Assembly (NCBI GenBank): GCA_964349835.1
Contig: CAYGID010000001.1
Coordinates: 62,001-126,000 of the forward strand
Origin: JAQVSH01 sp964349835
Lineage (GTDB): Bacteria; Bacteroidota; Bacteroidia; Bacteroidales; UBA4181
Length of the DNA: 64,000 nt
Direction: 5' to 3'
The position numbers were made by a program, and so were the translations under genes. Of the stretch, positions 7,798 to 16,850 are shown one piece after another (positions within the stretch are counted from its first letter, which is position 1; every line of letters begins with the position of its first letter). Under the pieces are notes generated by a model that saw only the letters and a program-made list of their open reading frames with translations, was not told where the DNA came from and did not search any database.

Positions 7798-10700
7798 GGT
7801 TTGTTGAGTTGTTTAACAAAATCCTTCGGCGTGGTACGAAACTGCTGAAAGAAAGATTTCGCAAAGTACGAAGGGCTGTTAAACCCTACAAGCAGGGCCA
7901 CCTCATTAATTCGGTACCTTTTTTCGGAGAGGAGCCTGGCAGCCCTCTTGAGCCGTACAATTCGGATGAGATCGTTAGGGGTAAAGCCGGTCATCTGCTT
8001 GATTTTGGCAAACAGACCCGAACGGCTCACGCAGAGTGCCTCAGCCATCTGATCGATCGAAAAGCCGGCATCGGCGATGTGCGCTTCAATCAGGGCGTCG
8101 ACCTTTGTCAGGAACTCGTTGTCGGCAGGGTGTGCGCCTACGCCCGAGAGGCGGGTGAGGGGCATTTCGGCAAACCGTTTCCTGAGGAGCCGCCTCGACT
8201 CAATGAGGTTCCATACCTGGGCCCGCAGGAAGACCGGCGAAAAGGGCTTCTCAACATAGGCATCGGCTCCGGTTTGGAGCCCCTCGATTTTTGAGGCGAC
8301 ATCGGTTTTGGCGGTGAGAGCAATCACCGGAATGTGGCACCATAGAAGGTTGCCTTTGATTTCACGGCAGAGGGCAATCCCGTCGATTCCGGGCATCATG
8401 ATATCGGTAATCACCAGGTCGGGGAGCCGCTTTCCGAGTACCGACAGCGCCTCGCCTCCGTCGGCGGCGGTGAGAACCGCAAACTCCGATTCGAAGTTTG
8501 CGGCAAGGAAGTTGCGCATTTCAACATCGTCTTCTACAATGAGAAGCGTCATCTCTGAATCGGGCTGAGAGTCGGGTGGAGATGCTTTGTTACTGCCGTT
8601 TTCGGGTTCGACCTTCTGCTCAGACTCCTGCGAAAGCGATTCCGAAAGGGGAAGAGTTACCACAAAAGTGGCACCCGGACTGTTGTTTTCTATGGCCAGT
8701 TCTCCCTTGTGGGCCTCTACCAGGAGCTTCACGAGCGACAGTCCGATGCCTACCCCGGAATGGTCGCTACCGGCCACTTGGTAAAAGGGCTTCAAGACAT
8801 TCTCCTTTTCGGCATCGGGAATTCCCTTCCCATTATCCGACACGCTGATGGCAAGCCGTGAAGGCCGTGCCGTTAGCATGCACTCCACCCGAATCTCTCC
8901 GGCAGTATACTTAATAGCGTTGCCAATCAGGTTGCCCACAATTTTTTCGAGGGCATCGGCATCAGCAATAAGAGAAGGTAGCGATTCGGGAATGCGACAC
9001 TCCAAACGAATTTTTCGCAAGGTAAAGAGCGGCTCAAACCTGTCGCACACCGACTGAATGAGCGGACCCGGTTGTACGGGAGCGAAATGCATCTGGAAAC
9101 GACCGCTGTCGGCCTTTTGAAAGTCGAGCCACTGTTTGGCAAGAGAGAGCAGATGGCGGCTATTGCGTTCGACCGTTTGCAGCGCCTCTTCGATATGGGC
9201 AGGCACACCTGTGCGGTGGCTCCGAATCTTTTCGACAGGAGCCAGAATCAGGGTGAGCGGCGTTCTGATTTCATGGGCTATATGGGTAAAAAACTGCATG
9301 CGGGTTTGATGTAGTTCGTCTTCACGTGCCTGAAACAGTTCGTCGGCTCTGCGCTGTTGGCGGGTGACCCATCGATTGTGAAAGTAGTAGAGCAGAAAGA
9401 GCAGCAGTCCCAGTCCGCCTACCCAGTAAAATAGAAGAAATCCGGGCGAAAGCCAGAAGGGGGGAAGGATGGTAACCAGGAGTGTCCGTTCGGAGCGATT
9501 CCAAACCTCGTCGCTGTTAGAGCCTTTTATGCGCAGGGTGTAGGTGCCGGGCGACAAATTGGTGTAGGTGGCTTTACGCAGGTTAACCCCGTAGTTCCAC
9601 TCTTTGTCGAACCCTTCGAGCTTGTAGGCGTAAAGGTTCCGCTGAGGCGTAACGTAACTGAGGGCCACAAATTCTACACTGAATACATTTTGGTGGTGGA
9701 CCAGAGTAATCTCTTGCAGCCACACCGGTGAGGTTTGCAAAATGCCCCCGGGTACAAGAGGCAACTCTCTATTAAAGAGCTGGATTTGGGTGATGGCAAG
9801 GGGAGCTTCGTATCGGTTGTCGACAATCTGCTCGGGATGAAAGGCGTTAAACCCATCCGCGGTGCCGGCATAAATCTTTCCGTCGGAGCTCCGAAGAAGT
9901 GCTCCGGCTGTAAACTGGTCGCTCTGGAGGCCGTTGCTCTGGTAAAAAATCTTACTCTTGCCGGTTTCGGGATTATACCGCACCAAACCTCTCAGAGTGG
10001 TGAGCCAGAGGAGGCCTCGGTCGGGCACCACCCCGCAGATCACTTCGTGCGATGTGGGCACTGCAACCCGTATAAACTGATTCCTTTCGCTGTCGAACCG
10101 GCACAACCCCCCGTCGGTGGCAATCCACAACCTGTTTTGCGCGTCGAGGCACATGTCGTTGATCTGGTTGCCCGGCAGGGTGGTGGAATCGCGGGGCGAG
10201 GAGAGGTAATTGACCCACGATTCGCCTCTTTTGTCGTATACCCAGATTCCCCTTCCCTGAGTGGCAAACCACATGCGCGAAAGGTTGTCTTGCAATATCT
10301 TCATCACAGTGATGCCGGTCCACTTGTCGCGTTCGAAGGCGCCGGTTTGGGGGTTGAGGTGCGCGATACTGCTCATGGTGCCTGCCCATAAAACCCCCGT
10401 TTTGTCTTTATAGAGGCTATACACACTGTTCAGCTCGGAGAGGTTCGAACCGGAGGGTTGCCTGAAGGGTGTCAACCTCCCCGAAGGGGTGTCGAGCCGA
10501 TAGAGTCCGTCGGTGTATGTCCCTACCCACAGGCTGTTTCCATCGAGGCAGAGGGCGTGAATATTGCCCTGCCAGGAGTCGTTCTGAGGAGAGAAATGGG
10601 CAAAACTTCCTGTTTGGGGCGAAAACTGGTGTAATCCGCCATCGTCGGTGCCCACCCAGATCTGCCCATTGGGTCCCTCGCAAAAGGAGCTCACCACATA

Positions 10701-11801
10701 TCCTTTCATGGAGCCGGGTTCGGGCGAAGGGAAGTAGCGTTCAAAGACCCGGCTCCCGGGCGAAAGATAGTTGAGCCCTCCGTAAAAGGTACCCACCCAC
10801 ACTCCTCCTTCGCGATCCTTGAAGATGGGGTAAACAAACCGATTAGAAAGGCTCCGGTTATCGACGGGGTCGGGTGTGAGAAGCGTGTGCTCGCGCGATT
10901 CCACTTTGTAGTAGCTCAGACCGTAATCGGAACCGATGAGCAGTTCGCCCGAGGCATATTCGGCAATGGAATGGATGTGGGTAATAAGAGCCTCGCCATT
11001 TTGCGCTAAATGGCGGGTGAGTGCGCCACTGTTCCTGTCTAAAGCAATCAATCCGTGCGACCAGGTGGTTATCCAAAAGAGGCCGTTACTGTCTTCGAAG
11101 AGGTTGCAAATGGCAAACTCCGACAACCCGGCATATTGGGCGTTTGGTTTAAATGGTTCTAACTGGTTCGATCCGGGGGCACAAAAGAAGAGGGGGTCGC
11201 CGGATCGCTGAAAGGCAACCCAAATGAGACCGCGGCTGTCGGCTATCAGCGATGCCACCCGGCCGGTTCCAGGCTGAAGGCCCGACCGAAGAGCCACCTG
11301 CTCTATGCGCACCGAGTCGGGATCGACCCGGAATACCCCTTTTCCGTAGGTTCCAATCCACAATCGACGTTGGGTGTCTTCGGCTATGGCAACAACGGTG
11401 GCATCGATGGGTACCCCGCTGGCAGCAGTGGCGCCCACGCGCGCAAACTGCTCGAACCGGGGGTCAAACAGAAAGAGACCCTCCTCACCGCCCGCCCATA
11501 ATCGACCCTGGCTGTCTTCGAACAGGGTAAGAATCAATTGATTTTCGGGCCGGAGCGTATCGCCCGAAAGGGTGCGAAATCGCTTAAACGAGTGACCGTC
11601 GAAACGGTTTAGACCGCCGTCGGTGGCAATCCAGATAAATCCGCTTTTGTCTTGCAACAGGGCTCGAACGCTGTTCGAAGCCAGTCCCTGCTCTACCCTG
11701 TAGTGTCTGAACGAAAAGGGGCCCGCCCAAAGCGAGGGCAGAAGTGCCACACAATAGACAAAAGTGGTCAGAAGGAGGGCGAAAATGCGACAAAACATCA
11801 T
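7794..11801 (-). CDS. Hybrid two-component system sensor-regulator (HTCS)
   Basis: A 1335-residue one-protein signalling system of the kind that controls polysaccharide loci in Bacteroidota. Order: signal peptide (1-26); two-bladed periplasmic propeller sensor with many WxGT/WIAT repeats (about 35-690); Y_Y_Y domain (about 700-775); membrane segment (787-807); HisKA with H843 in IAHEIRTP; HATPase with NLIGNAIKY and DNGKGIP; receiver domain (about 1084-1200) with D1133 in ITDIMMPG; AraC-type DNA-binding domain (about 1235-1333). All key phospho-transfer residues are present, so it looks functional. No SusC/SusD pair is nearby. The closest candidate targets are its own operon partner, the HAD gene, and the GH43 gene about 1 kb upstream. 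The ligand is unknown. Confidence 0.93.
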   Translation of the reverse strand: MMFCRIFALLLTTFVYCVALLPSLWAGPFSFRHYRVEQGLASNSVRALLQDKSGFIWIATDGGLNRFDGHSFKRFRTLSGDTLRPENQLILTLFEDSQGRLWAGGEEGLFLFDPRFEQFARVGATAASGVPIDATVVAIAEDTQRRLWIGTYGKGVFRVDPDSVRIEQVALRSGLQPGTGRVASLIADSRGLIWVAFQRSGDPLFFCAPGSNQLEPFKPNAQYAGLSEFAICNLFEDSNGLFWITTWSHGLIALDRNSGALTRHLAQNGEALITHIHSIAEYASGELLIGSDYGLSYYKVESREHTLLTPDPVDNRSLSNRFVYPIFKDREGGVWVGTFYGGLNYLSPGSRVFERYFPSPEPGSMKGYVVSSFCEGPNGQIWVGTDDGGLHQFSPQTGSFAHFSPQNDSWQGNIHALCLDGNSLWVGTYTDGLYRLDTPSGRLTPFRQPSGSNLSELNSVYSLYKDKTGVLWAGTMSSIAHLNPQTGAFERDKWTGITVMKILQDNLSRMWFATQGRGIWVYDKRGESWVNYLSSPRDSTTLPGNQINDMCLDAQNRLWIATDGGLCRFDSERNQFIRVAVPTSHEVICGVVPDRGLLWLTTLRGLVRYNPETGKSKIFYQSNGLQSDQFTAGALLRSSDGKIYAGTADGFNAFHPEQIVDNRYEAPLAITQIQLFNRELPLVPGGILQTSPVWLQEITLVHHQNVFSVEFVALSYVTPQRNLYAYKLEGFDKEWNYGVNLRKATYTNLSPGTYTLRIKGSNSDEVWNRSERTLLVTILPPFWLSPGFLLFYWVGGLGLLLFLLYYFHNRWVTRQQRRADELFQAREDELHQTRMQFFTHIAHEIRTPLTLILAPVEKIRSHRTGVPAHIEEALQTVERNSRHLLSLAKQWLDFQKADSGRFQMHFAPVQPGPLIQSVCDRFEPLFTLRKIRLECRIPESLPSLIADADALEKIVGNLIGNAIKYTAGEIRVECMLTARPSRLAISVSDNGKGIPDAEKENVLKPFYQVAGSDHSGVGIGLSLVKLLVEAHKGELAIENNSPGATFVVTLPLSESLSQESEQKVEPENGSNKASPPDSQPDSEMTLLIVEDDVEMRNFLAANFESEFAVLTAADGGEALSVLGKRLPDLVITDIMMPGIDGIALCREIKGNLLWCHIPVIALTAKTDVASKIEGLQTGADAYVEKPFSPVFLRAQVWNLIESRRLLRKRFAEMPLTRLSGVGAHPADNEFLTKVDALIEAHIADAGFSIDQMAEALCVSRSGLFAKIKQMTGFTPNDLIRIVRLKRAARLLSEKRYRINEVALLVGFNSPSYFAKSFFQQFRTTPKDFVKQLNKP

Positions 11802-12183
11802 AAAAAGGAGTTAATCATGCAATTTTAGGATTAATTCCGCGACATAGAATGGCAAAACGGTCGGAGTTGCCAAAAATTATAATCTAACCGACGTATGTTA
11901 CACATAATTAGACTATCGTATCAGTGTAATGCAAATTGACACAGCAGTCGCGCGCAGAGAAAACGAAAAAGAGGTATTTGTTGAACTACACATTAAACTA
12001 ATCGCCATTATTTACGAATTGTTTCGTTCGATCGCAGACTCGTGTTTTGGGTTGAGCCTGGCCGAAATCACGAGAATATTTCCTCCTATTTAATGGACGC
12101 AGAAAGAAAACTAATTAGAATTATGACTATCAATCCATTAACAAACAGAATTAACCCGAACATTTTTTACTACAAAAAACCAT
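11802..12183. other. AT-rich intergenic stretch, no gene seen
   Basis: The gap between the divergent hybrid regulator and HTH genes is markedly richer in A and T than the flanking coding DNA. I see no ORF with coding character, no tRNA and no convincing promoter box for the hybrid regulator. It may hold that gene's promoter and remnants of older DNA. Confidence 0.5.
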
Positions 12184-12195
12184 ATGTCCGTAAAG

Positions 12196-12226
12196 TTTGA
12201 ATTATTGTTAATATTCTTTACATTTG
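12196..12226 (+). promoter_or_regulatory. Bacteroidota-type promoter for the XRE regulator
   Basis: TTTG (12196-12199), 19-base spacer, TACATTTG (12219-12226): an exact consensus. It lies inside the longest reading frame of the HTH gene, which rules out the ATG at 12184 and supports the one at 12250. The leader is about 20 bases and A-rich. Confidence 0.8.
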
Positions 12227-12249
12227 AAGCTCAAAAAAAAAACAAATTT

Positions 12250-12549
12250 ATGGGCCTATTTAGAACACAAGTAAGACGTCTTCGCGAAAGCAGAAATACG
12301 TCGCAAAGAGAAGTCGGGGCTTTTATTCAAGCCAACACCGCATTTGTTTGCCTTATGGAAAAAGGCGATCGTCAGGCATCGAAAGAGCAAGTTCTTAAAC
12401 TTGCCGAGATGTTTCAGATGGATCCCGACAAGTTGTTAACCCTGTGGTTAGCAGAAAGGATCACCCTGATTCTGCAGGGCGAATCGAACGGGAAAAAAGC
12501 GCTGCGACTGGCTGAGAAAGAACTGTTCAAAAACACCGAGAACGAGTAG
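12250..12549 (+). CDS. Small XRE-family helix-turn-helix transcriptional regulator
   Basis: A 99-residue DNA-binding protein with the Cro/C1-type HTH in its first 65 residues: QVRRLRESRNTSQREVGAFI, then a recognition helix near TAFVCLMEKGDRQ. The segment GDRQASKEQVLKLAEMFQ followed by LLTLWLAERI resembles small regulators found beside DNA methyltransferases and restriction genes in Bacteroidota. No such partner is present here. The start is fixed by the promoter just upstream. The surrounding DNA is AT-rich compared with neighbours, a hint of transfer. Function is probably autoregulation plus control of an unlinked target; confidence in the fold is high and in the role low. Confidence 0.8.
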   Translation: MGLFRTQVRRLRESRNTSQREVGAFIQANTAFVCLMEKGDRQASKEQVLKLAEMFQMDPDKLLTLWLAERITLILQGESNGKKALRLAEKELFKNTENE

Positions 12550-12609
12550 TTCGTTAGAACGACTTAACCGTTCTCAGTGAATTTGTAAGCAGAATGCCTT
12601 TTGCGACTC

Positions 12610-12648
12610 GTAAAGGGGGGTTACCACTTAGTGGTAACCCCCCTTTAC
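12610..12648. terminator. 39-base perfect palindrome, bidirectional terminator
   Basis: Two 19-base arms (GTAAAGGGGGGTTACCACT and its exact reverse complement) surround a single T. A T-rich stretch follows on the plus strand. It lies between the convergent HTH and GH43 genes. The six-G/six-C core would make a very stable hairpin on either strand. Confidence 0.75.
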
Positions 12649-12734
12649 TATTTTTATCATGGATTGCTACTTCGCTAAGGTTTGCCTCCGGGCTTCGCCA
12701 CGTAAACAGGCCAGATGTCGTAGTTGTGCTGCTA

Positions 12735-13745
12735 TTACCGGAGCGAAACCACCGGCCACCCTTTTTTATTCCATGTTATCTGTTCGATGAGCAGTTTCGA
12801 CCTGCCGTTATCGTTGGCGTCGTAACCGTGAAACACCAGATAGTCGGAGCCGTCGAAACTGACTACGGCGTTATGCCCCACTCCGTGCCAGTTAACATCC
12901 CCTTCTAAAAGGAGTGTGCCCCCTCCGGTGGCCATCGATTTGCCCTTCTGATCGAGGTAGGGACCTGCCAGCTTGCGCGAGCGCCCCACAACCATTTTAT
13001 AGGTACTGTTTACCCCTTTGCAGCAATAGTCGATCGATGCAAACAGGTAGAAATATTTGCCTTTTTTATAGATGAAGGGGGCCTCTATGGCGTTTCCACC
13101 CGCATCAACGGGGTTGTTATCGACAGAAGGTGGGTTGGGGTCGCTCGGATTGCTCTTGCGCGATGCAAGAGTACGAAGCGAGGCAAGGTCGTCGTCGATA
13201 GCCAGAGCATCGGGAGTTAAACGAACCAGCTTCAGCCCATCCCAAAAAGAGCCGAACGACAGATAGGGATGCCCCTTTTCGTTGAGGATAAAATTGGGAT
13301 CAATTGCGTTCCAGTTGGTTTTTCCCGGAACCGACTCAATCACCTTCCCGTGGTCGACCCACTGAAATTGGGGATCAGCGGGATTGAGCGTTTTGTTAGT
13401 AGCCACTCCGATACAGGAGGTGTTTTTCCCAAACGCCGAAACCGAATAGTAGAGGTAGTATTGCCCTTTGTACCAGGCAATGTCGGGAGCCCAGGTATGG
13501 CCGTTATATCCGCGAACAGCCTCTACTGCCCAGGCCGGAGCCTGTGCAAAAACACTCTTCTCTCGCTTCCACTCCTTCATATCTTGCGAAGAAAAAACAG
13601 AAACGCCGAACCCGGTACAGAAGAGATAGTAGGTTCCGTCGTGCCGCGCCATAACGGGATCATGCACCGAAATCTTTTGGGCAGGAGCGGGCAGTCCGAA
13701 CGAAAGTAAAAAGAGAATCAGGGAAACAATACAGATGGGGTTCAT
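12735..13745 (-). CDS. GH43-family arabinan endo-1,5-alpha-L-arabinosidase
   Basis: A 336-residue secreted glycoside hydrolase with a signal peptide (about 1-22, LPAPAQ). The five-bladed propeller of GH43 carries three expected acidic residues: Asp29 in HDPVMA, Asp in the AIDPNF segment, and Glu in AIEAPFIY. The motifs HTWAPDI and SFGSFWDGL fit arabinanases, which cut alpha-1,5-linked arabinan of plant cell walls. The start is the Met of MNPICIV; the longer frame begins with TTG and would overlap a -7 box (TACATTTG, 13768-13775 minus). The gene stands alone, without SusC/D or other carbohydrate enzymes beside it. Exact linkage specificity is inferred from motif similarity. Confidence 0.87.
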   Translation of the reverse strand: MNPICIVSLILFLLSFGLPAPAQKISVHDPVMARHDGTYYLFCTGFGVSVFSSQDMKEWKREKSVFAQAPAWAVEAVRGYNGHTWAPDIAWYKGQYYLYYSVSAFGKNTSCIGVATNKTLNPADPQFQWVDHGKVIESVPGKTNWNAIDPNFILNEKGHPYLSFGSFWDGLKLVRLTPDALAIDDDLASLRTLASRKSNPSDPNPPSVDNNPVDAGGNAIEAPFIYKKGKYFYLFASIDYCCKGVNSTYKMVVGRSRKLAGPYLDQKGKSMATGGGTLLLEGDVNWHGVGHNAVVSFDGSDYLVFHGYDANDNGRSKLLIEQITWNKKGWPVVSLR

Positions 13746-13767
13746 GGGAGTGGTAAATGGGTTTATA

Positions 13768-13775
13768 CAAATGTA
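13768..13775 (-). promoter_or_regulatory. -7 promoter box for the GH43 gene
   Basis: TACATTTG on the minus strand, 22 bases before the ATG. A TTTG lies 15 bases further upstream, a shorter spacer than the usual 19-20, so the -33 half is uncertain. Confidence 0.5.
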
Positions 13776-13826
13776 GGGATTTAGCCGATTCAAACAGCAG
13801 CCTGCGGCCCAACCGAAAAAGCGGAA

Positions 13827-13866
13827 GAAAAAAAACGGGACAAACCCGTTGAAGGATTTGTCCCGT
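13827..13866 (-). terminator. Intrinsic terminator after tRNA-Arg
   Basis: On the minus strand the stem ACGGGACAAA / TTTGTCCCGT closes a 12-base loop and is followed by a run of eight T residues. It lies downstream of the tRNA-Arg 3' end and upstream of the GH43 promoter. Confidence 0.85.
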
Positions 13867-13903
13867 GAGGGGGAGTGGCCCTAAACACCCCGCACAAACT
13901 CAG

Positions 13904-13977
13904 TGACCGCGACAGGACTCAAACCTGTGACTTTCAGAACCGGAATCTGACGTTCTATTCAACTGAACTACGCGGCC
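13904..13977 (-). tRNA. tRNA-Arg (anticodon CCG)
   Basis: A 74-base cloverleaf. The acceptor stem GGCCGCG pairs with CGCGGTC (one G-U) and the discriminator is A. The D arm is GTTC/GAAC. The anticodon stem TCAGA/TCTGA closes the loop TTCCGGT, giving anticodon CCG. The T arm is ACAGG-TTTGAGT-CCTGT. CCA is not encoded. It reads arginine codon CGG. A minus-strand -7 box TACTTTTG (13992-13999) lies just upstream. Confidence 0.95.
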
Positions 13978-13991
13978 TACTTGAAACGGTG

Positions 13992-13999
13992 CAAAAGTA
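13992..13999 (-). promoter_or_regulatory. -7 promoter box for tRNA-Arg
   Basis: TACTTTTG on the minus strand ends about 15 bases before the mature tRNA 5' end. No TTTG -33 box is seen at the right distance. Confidence 0.5.
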
Positions 14000-14036
14000 A
14001 CAATTTTTCAGCAACCTGAACATGCGGAAAAATTTT

Positions 14037-14044
14037 TACCTTTG
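14037..14044 (+). promoter_or_regulatory. -7 promoter box for leuS
   Basis: TACCTTTG, 34 bases before the ATG at 14079. Its position inside the longer leuS frame supports the shorter start. No good -33 box is seen. Confidence 0.55.
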
Positions 14045-14078
14045 CCTTTTTATAAAGCTCTGTTTCACGCAACAATCC

Positions 14079-16838
14079 ATGGAATATTCGTTTACCGAAA
14101 TTGAGTCCAAATGGCGTCGCCGTTGGATAGAAGAGGATGCATACCGCGTAGTTGAGGACTCCTCCCTCCCAAAATATTATGTGCTCGACATGTTTCCCTA
14201 CCCTTCGGGGGCCGGACTCCATGTTGGCCATCCGCTGGGATATATTGCTTCCGATATCTTTGCCCGTTACAAACGGATGAAAGGGTTTAATGTGCTGCAC
14301 CCTATGGGGTACGATGCATTCGGCCTGCCGGCCGAGCAGTATGCCATCCAAACCGGACAACATCCGGCGGTTACCACCGAAAAGAATATTGCCCGATATC
14401 GCGAACAACTCAACCGGATTGGTTTCTCATTCGACTGGAGTCGCGAAGTAAAAACCTGCGATCCCTCCTACTACAAGTGGACACAGTGGGCCTTTATCCA
14501 GATGTTTCACCATTGGTACAACAAAGAGTCGGATAAGGCCGAACCGATTGCTACGCTGATTGAAGCCTTCTCGAAAGGGGGAAACAGCGTGGTGAATGCC
14601 GCCCACTCCTGCACCCGACTCTTCTCTGCCTGCGAATGGAAGAGCATGTCCGAAACGGAGCAGTTGACCATCCTGCTCGACTATCGGCTGGCTTATCTGG
14701 CCGATACGCAGGTAAACTGGTGCCCGGCGTTGGGTACGGTTTTGGCCAACGACGAGGTGAAAGAGGGTCTCTCCGTACGGGGAGGCCACGAAGTGATTCA
14801 AAAAGAGATGAAGCAGTGGTCGCTCCGTATCTCTGCCTATGCACAACGCCTGCTCGACGGGCTCAACAAGGTGGAGTGGACCGACTCTCTGAAGGAGATT
14901 CAACGCAACTGGATTGGCCGTTCGCAAGGGGCCGAGGTGCTCTTTCCGGTGAAAGGGCTTGCCGAACAGATGCTGATTTTCACCACCCGGGCCGATACGC
15001 TTTTCGGAGTCACCTTTATGGTATTGGCCCCCGAAAGCAGTTGGGTCGAGAAAGTGACCACCCCCGAACAGCAGGAGGCCGTTGCTAACTATCTGGAGCT
15101 GGTAAAAAAGCGCAATGAACGCGAGCGCCAGGCCGACACCAAAACGGTTACCGGCGTTTTTACGGGAGGTTATGCCGTAAACCCTTTTACCGGCGAGGAA
15201 GTGCCCATCTGGGTGAGCGACTATGTGCTGGCCGGCTACGGCACAGGGGCCATTATGGCGGTTCCGGGGCACGATTCGCGCGACTACGCCTTTGCACGAC
15301 ACTTTAACCTCCCCATTATTCCGCTGATTGAAGGGTGCGACATTTCGATAGAAAGTTTCGACGCCAAAGAGGGCATTATGGCGAATTCGGGTTTCCTGAA
15401 CGGGAAAAGTGTAGCCGAAGCTATCCCGATGGCCATTGATGAGGTCGAGAATAGGGGCATCGGACGTCGGAAAATCAACTTCCGTCTCCGTGATGCCATC
15501 TTCAGCCGTCAGCGTTACTGGGGCGAACCCTTCCCCATCTATTACAAGGATGGACTGCCCTATACCGTCGACGAAAAGGATCTTCCCATTGTGCTGCCCG
15601 AGGTCGATGCCTACCTGCCTACCGAAGAGGGAGCCCCTCCGCTGGGAAGGGCAAAGGATTGGACTTATAAGGGATTCCCCCTGGAGCAGAGCACCATGCC
15701 TGGTTTTGCGGGATCGTCGGCCTATTTCCTCCACTATATGGATCCAAACAATGGCCAGCAGCTCATCGACCCCGATAAGAACCGTTACTGGCAGAATGTC
15801 GACCTCTATGTGGGAGGTACTGAGCACGCCACCGGTCATCTTTTGTATAGCCGTTTCTGGACCAAATTCCTCTTCGACATCGGCGTAATCTGTAAGGAGG
15901 AGCCCTTCCAAAAACTGGTAAACCAGGGGATGATTCAGGGTCGGTCGAACTTTGTGTACCGAATCAAGGGAACCAAAACCTACGTTTCGTTTGGCCTGAA
16001 GGCCGGGTACGATGTTACCGACATCCACGTAGATGTAAATATTGTTCAGAACGATCTGCTCGATCTGGAGAAGTTCCGTGCATGGAGCCCCGAAAATGCC
16101 GATGCCGAGTTCATTCTCGAAGAGGGAAAATATGTGTGCGGATGGGCCGTAGAGAAGATGTCGAAATCGATGTACAACGTGGTGAGTCCCGATCTGATTG
16201 TTGAGCGCTATGGCGCCGATACGCTGCGCATGTACGAGATGTTCCTGGGTCCGCTCGAACAGTCGAAACCTTGGGATACCGCCGGTATCGAGGGGGTTCA
16301 TCGCTTTTTGCGCCGCTTTTGGAATCTCTTTTTCGACCGCGAGGGTCAGAGCCTTCTCACCCACGAAGATCCCTCCCAAAAGGAGTTGCGGATTCTGCAC
16401 AAAACCATACGGAAAATCAGTTCCGATATTGAGACCTTCTCGTTCAACACGGGGGTAAGCGCCTTTATGATTTGCCTCAACGAGCTGCAGGAGGAGAAGT
16501 GCCACAAGCGGGCCATTCTCGACCCGCTGGTTAGGCTTCTGTCGCCCTTTGCGCCCCATCTGGCCGAAGAGTTGTGGGATGCTCTGGGCCATACCGACGG
16601 AGTGCTGAAGCAACCCTTTCCGGAAGCCATTGCGGAATATCTTACCGAAAGTTCTTTTGCCTATCCGGTCTCCTTTAACGGGAAAACCCGTTTCATGCTG
16701 GAGCTTCCGTTGAATATGGCCATTGCCGATATGGAGGCATGCGTGCTGGGCCATGAGTTGTCGGCAAAATGGCTCGACGCGAAAAAACCGAAAAAAATCA
16801 TCATTGTTCCAAATCGAATTATTAATGTTGTGGTATAA
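14079..16838 (+). CDS. leuS: Leucyl-tRNA synthetase
   Basis: A class I aminoacyl-tRNA synthetase of 919 residues charging tRNA-Leu. The HIGH-type motif is HVGHP (residues 48-52) and KMSKS lies near residue 693. The CP1 editing domain lies in between, with TTRADTLFGVTF. A Bacteroidota-typical insertion precedes KMSKS (near YVCGWAVEKMSKS). The start MEYSFTEIE matches family N-termini; an upstream in-frame ATG at 14022 would precede the -7 box. The gene is followed 12 bases later by a YitT-like gene, probably cotranscribed. Confidence 0.95.
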   Translation: MEYSFTEIESKWRRRWIEEDAYRVVEDSSLPKYYVLDMFPYPSGAGLHVGHPLGYIASDIFARYKRMKGFNVLHPMGYDAFGLPAEQYAIQTGQHPAVTTEKNIARYREQLNRIGFSFDWSREVKTCDPSYYKWTQWAFIQMFHHWYNKESDKAEPIATLIEAFSKGGNSVVNAAHSCTRLFSACEWKSMSETEQLTILLDYRLAYLADTQVNWCPALGTVLANDEVKEGLSVRGGHEVIQKEMKQWSLRISAYAQRLLDGLNKVEWTDSLKEIQRNWIGRSQGAEVLFPVKGLAEQMLIFTTRADTLFGVTFMVLAPESSWVEKVTTPEQQEAVANYLELVKKRNERERQADTKTVTGVFTGGYAVNPFTGEEVPIWVSDYVLAGYGTGAIMAVPGHDSRDYAFARHFNLPIIPLIEGCDISIESFDAKEGIMANSGFLNGKSVAEAIPMAIDEVENRGIGRRKINFRLRDAIFSRQRYWGEPFPIYYKDGLPYTVDEKDLPIVLPEVDAYLPTEEGAPPLGRAKDWTYKGFPLEQSTMPGFAGSSAYFLHYMDPNNGQQLIDPDKNRYWQNVDLYVGGTEHATGHLLYSRFWTKFLFDIGVICKEEPFQKLVNQGMIQGRSNFVYRIKGTKTYVSFGLKAGYDVTDIHVDVNIVQNDLLDLEKFRAWSPENADAEFILEEGKYVCGWAVEKMSKSMYNVVSPDLIVERYGADTLRMYEMFLGPLEQSKPWDTAGIEGVHRFLRRFWNLFFDREGQSLLTHEDPSQKELRILHKTIRKISSDIETFSFNTGVSAFMICLNELQEEKCHKRAILDPLVRLLSPFAPHLAEELWDALGHTDGVLKQPFPEAIAEYLTESSFAYPVSFNGKTRFMLELPLNMAIADMEACVLGHELSAKWLDAKKPKKIIIVPNRIINVVV

Positions 16839-16850
16839 AACGGGCTGATC

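Noticed and set aside
12184..12249. Upstream start of the XRE regulator
   Set aside because: A perfect -33/-7 promoter lies inside this stretch, so translation must begin later.
14427..16754. 775-codon open frame on the minus strand opposite leuS
   Set aside because: It mirrors the codon pattern of leuS, has no recognisable motif, and leuS is certain. It is an antisense shadow of a GC-rich gene.
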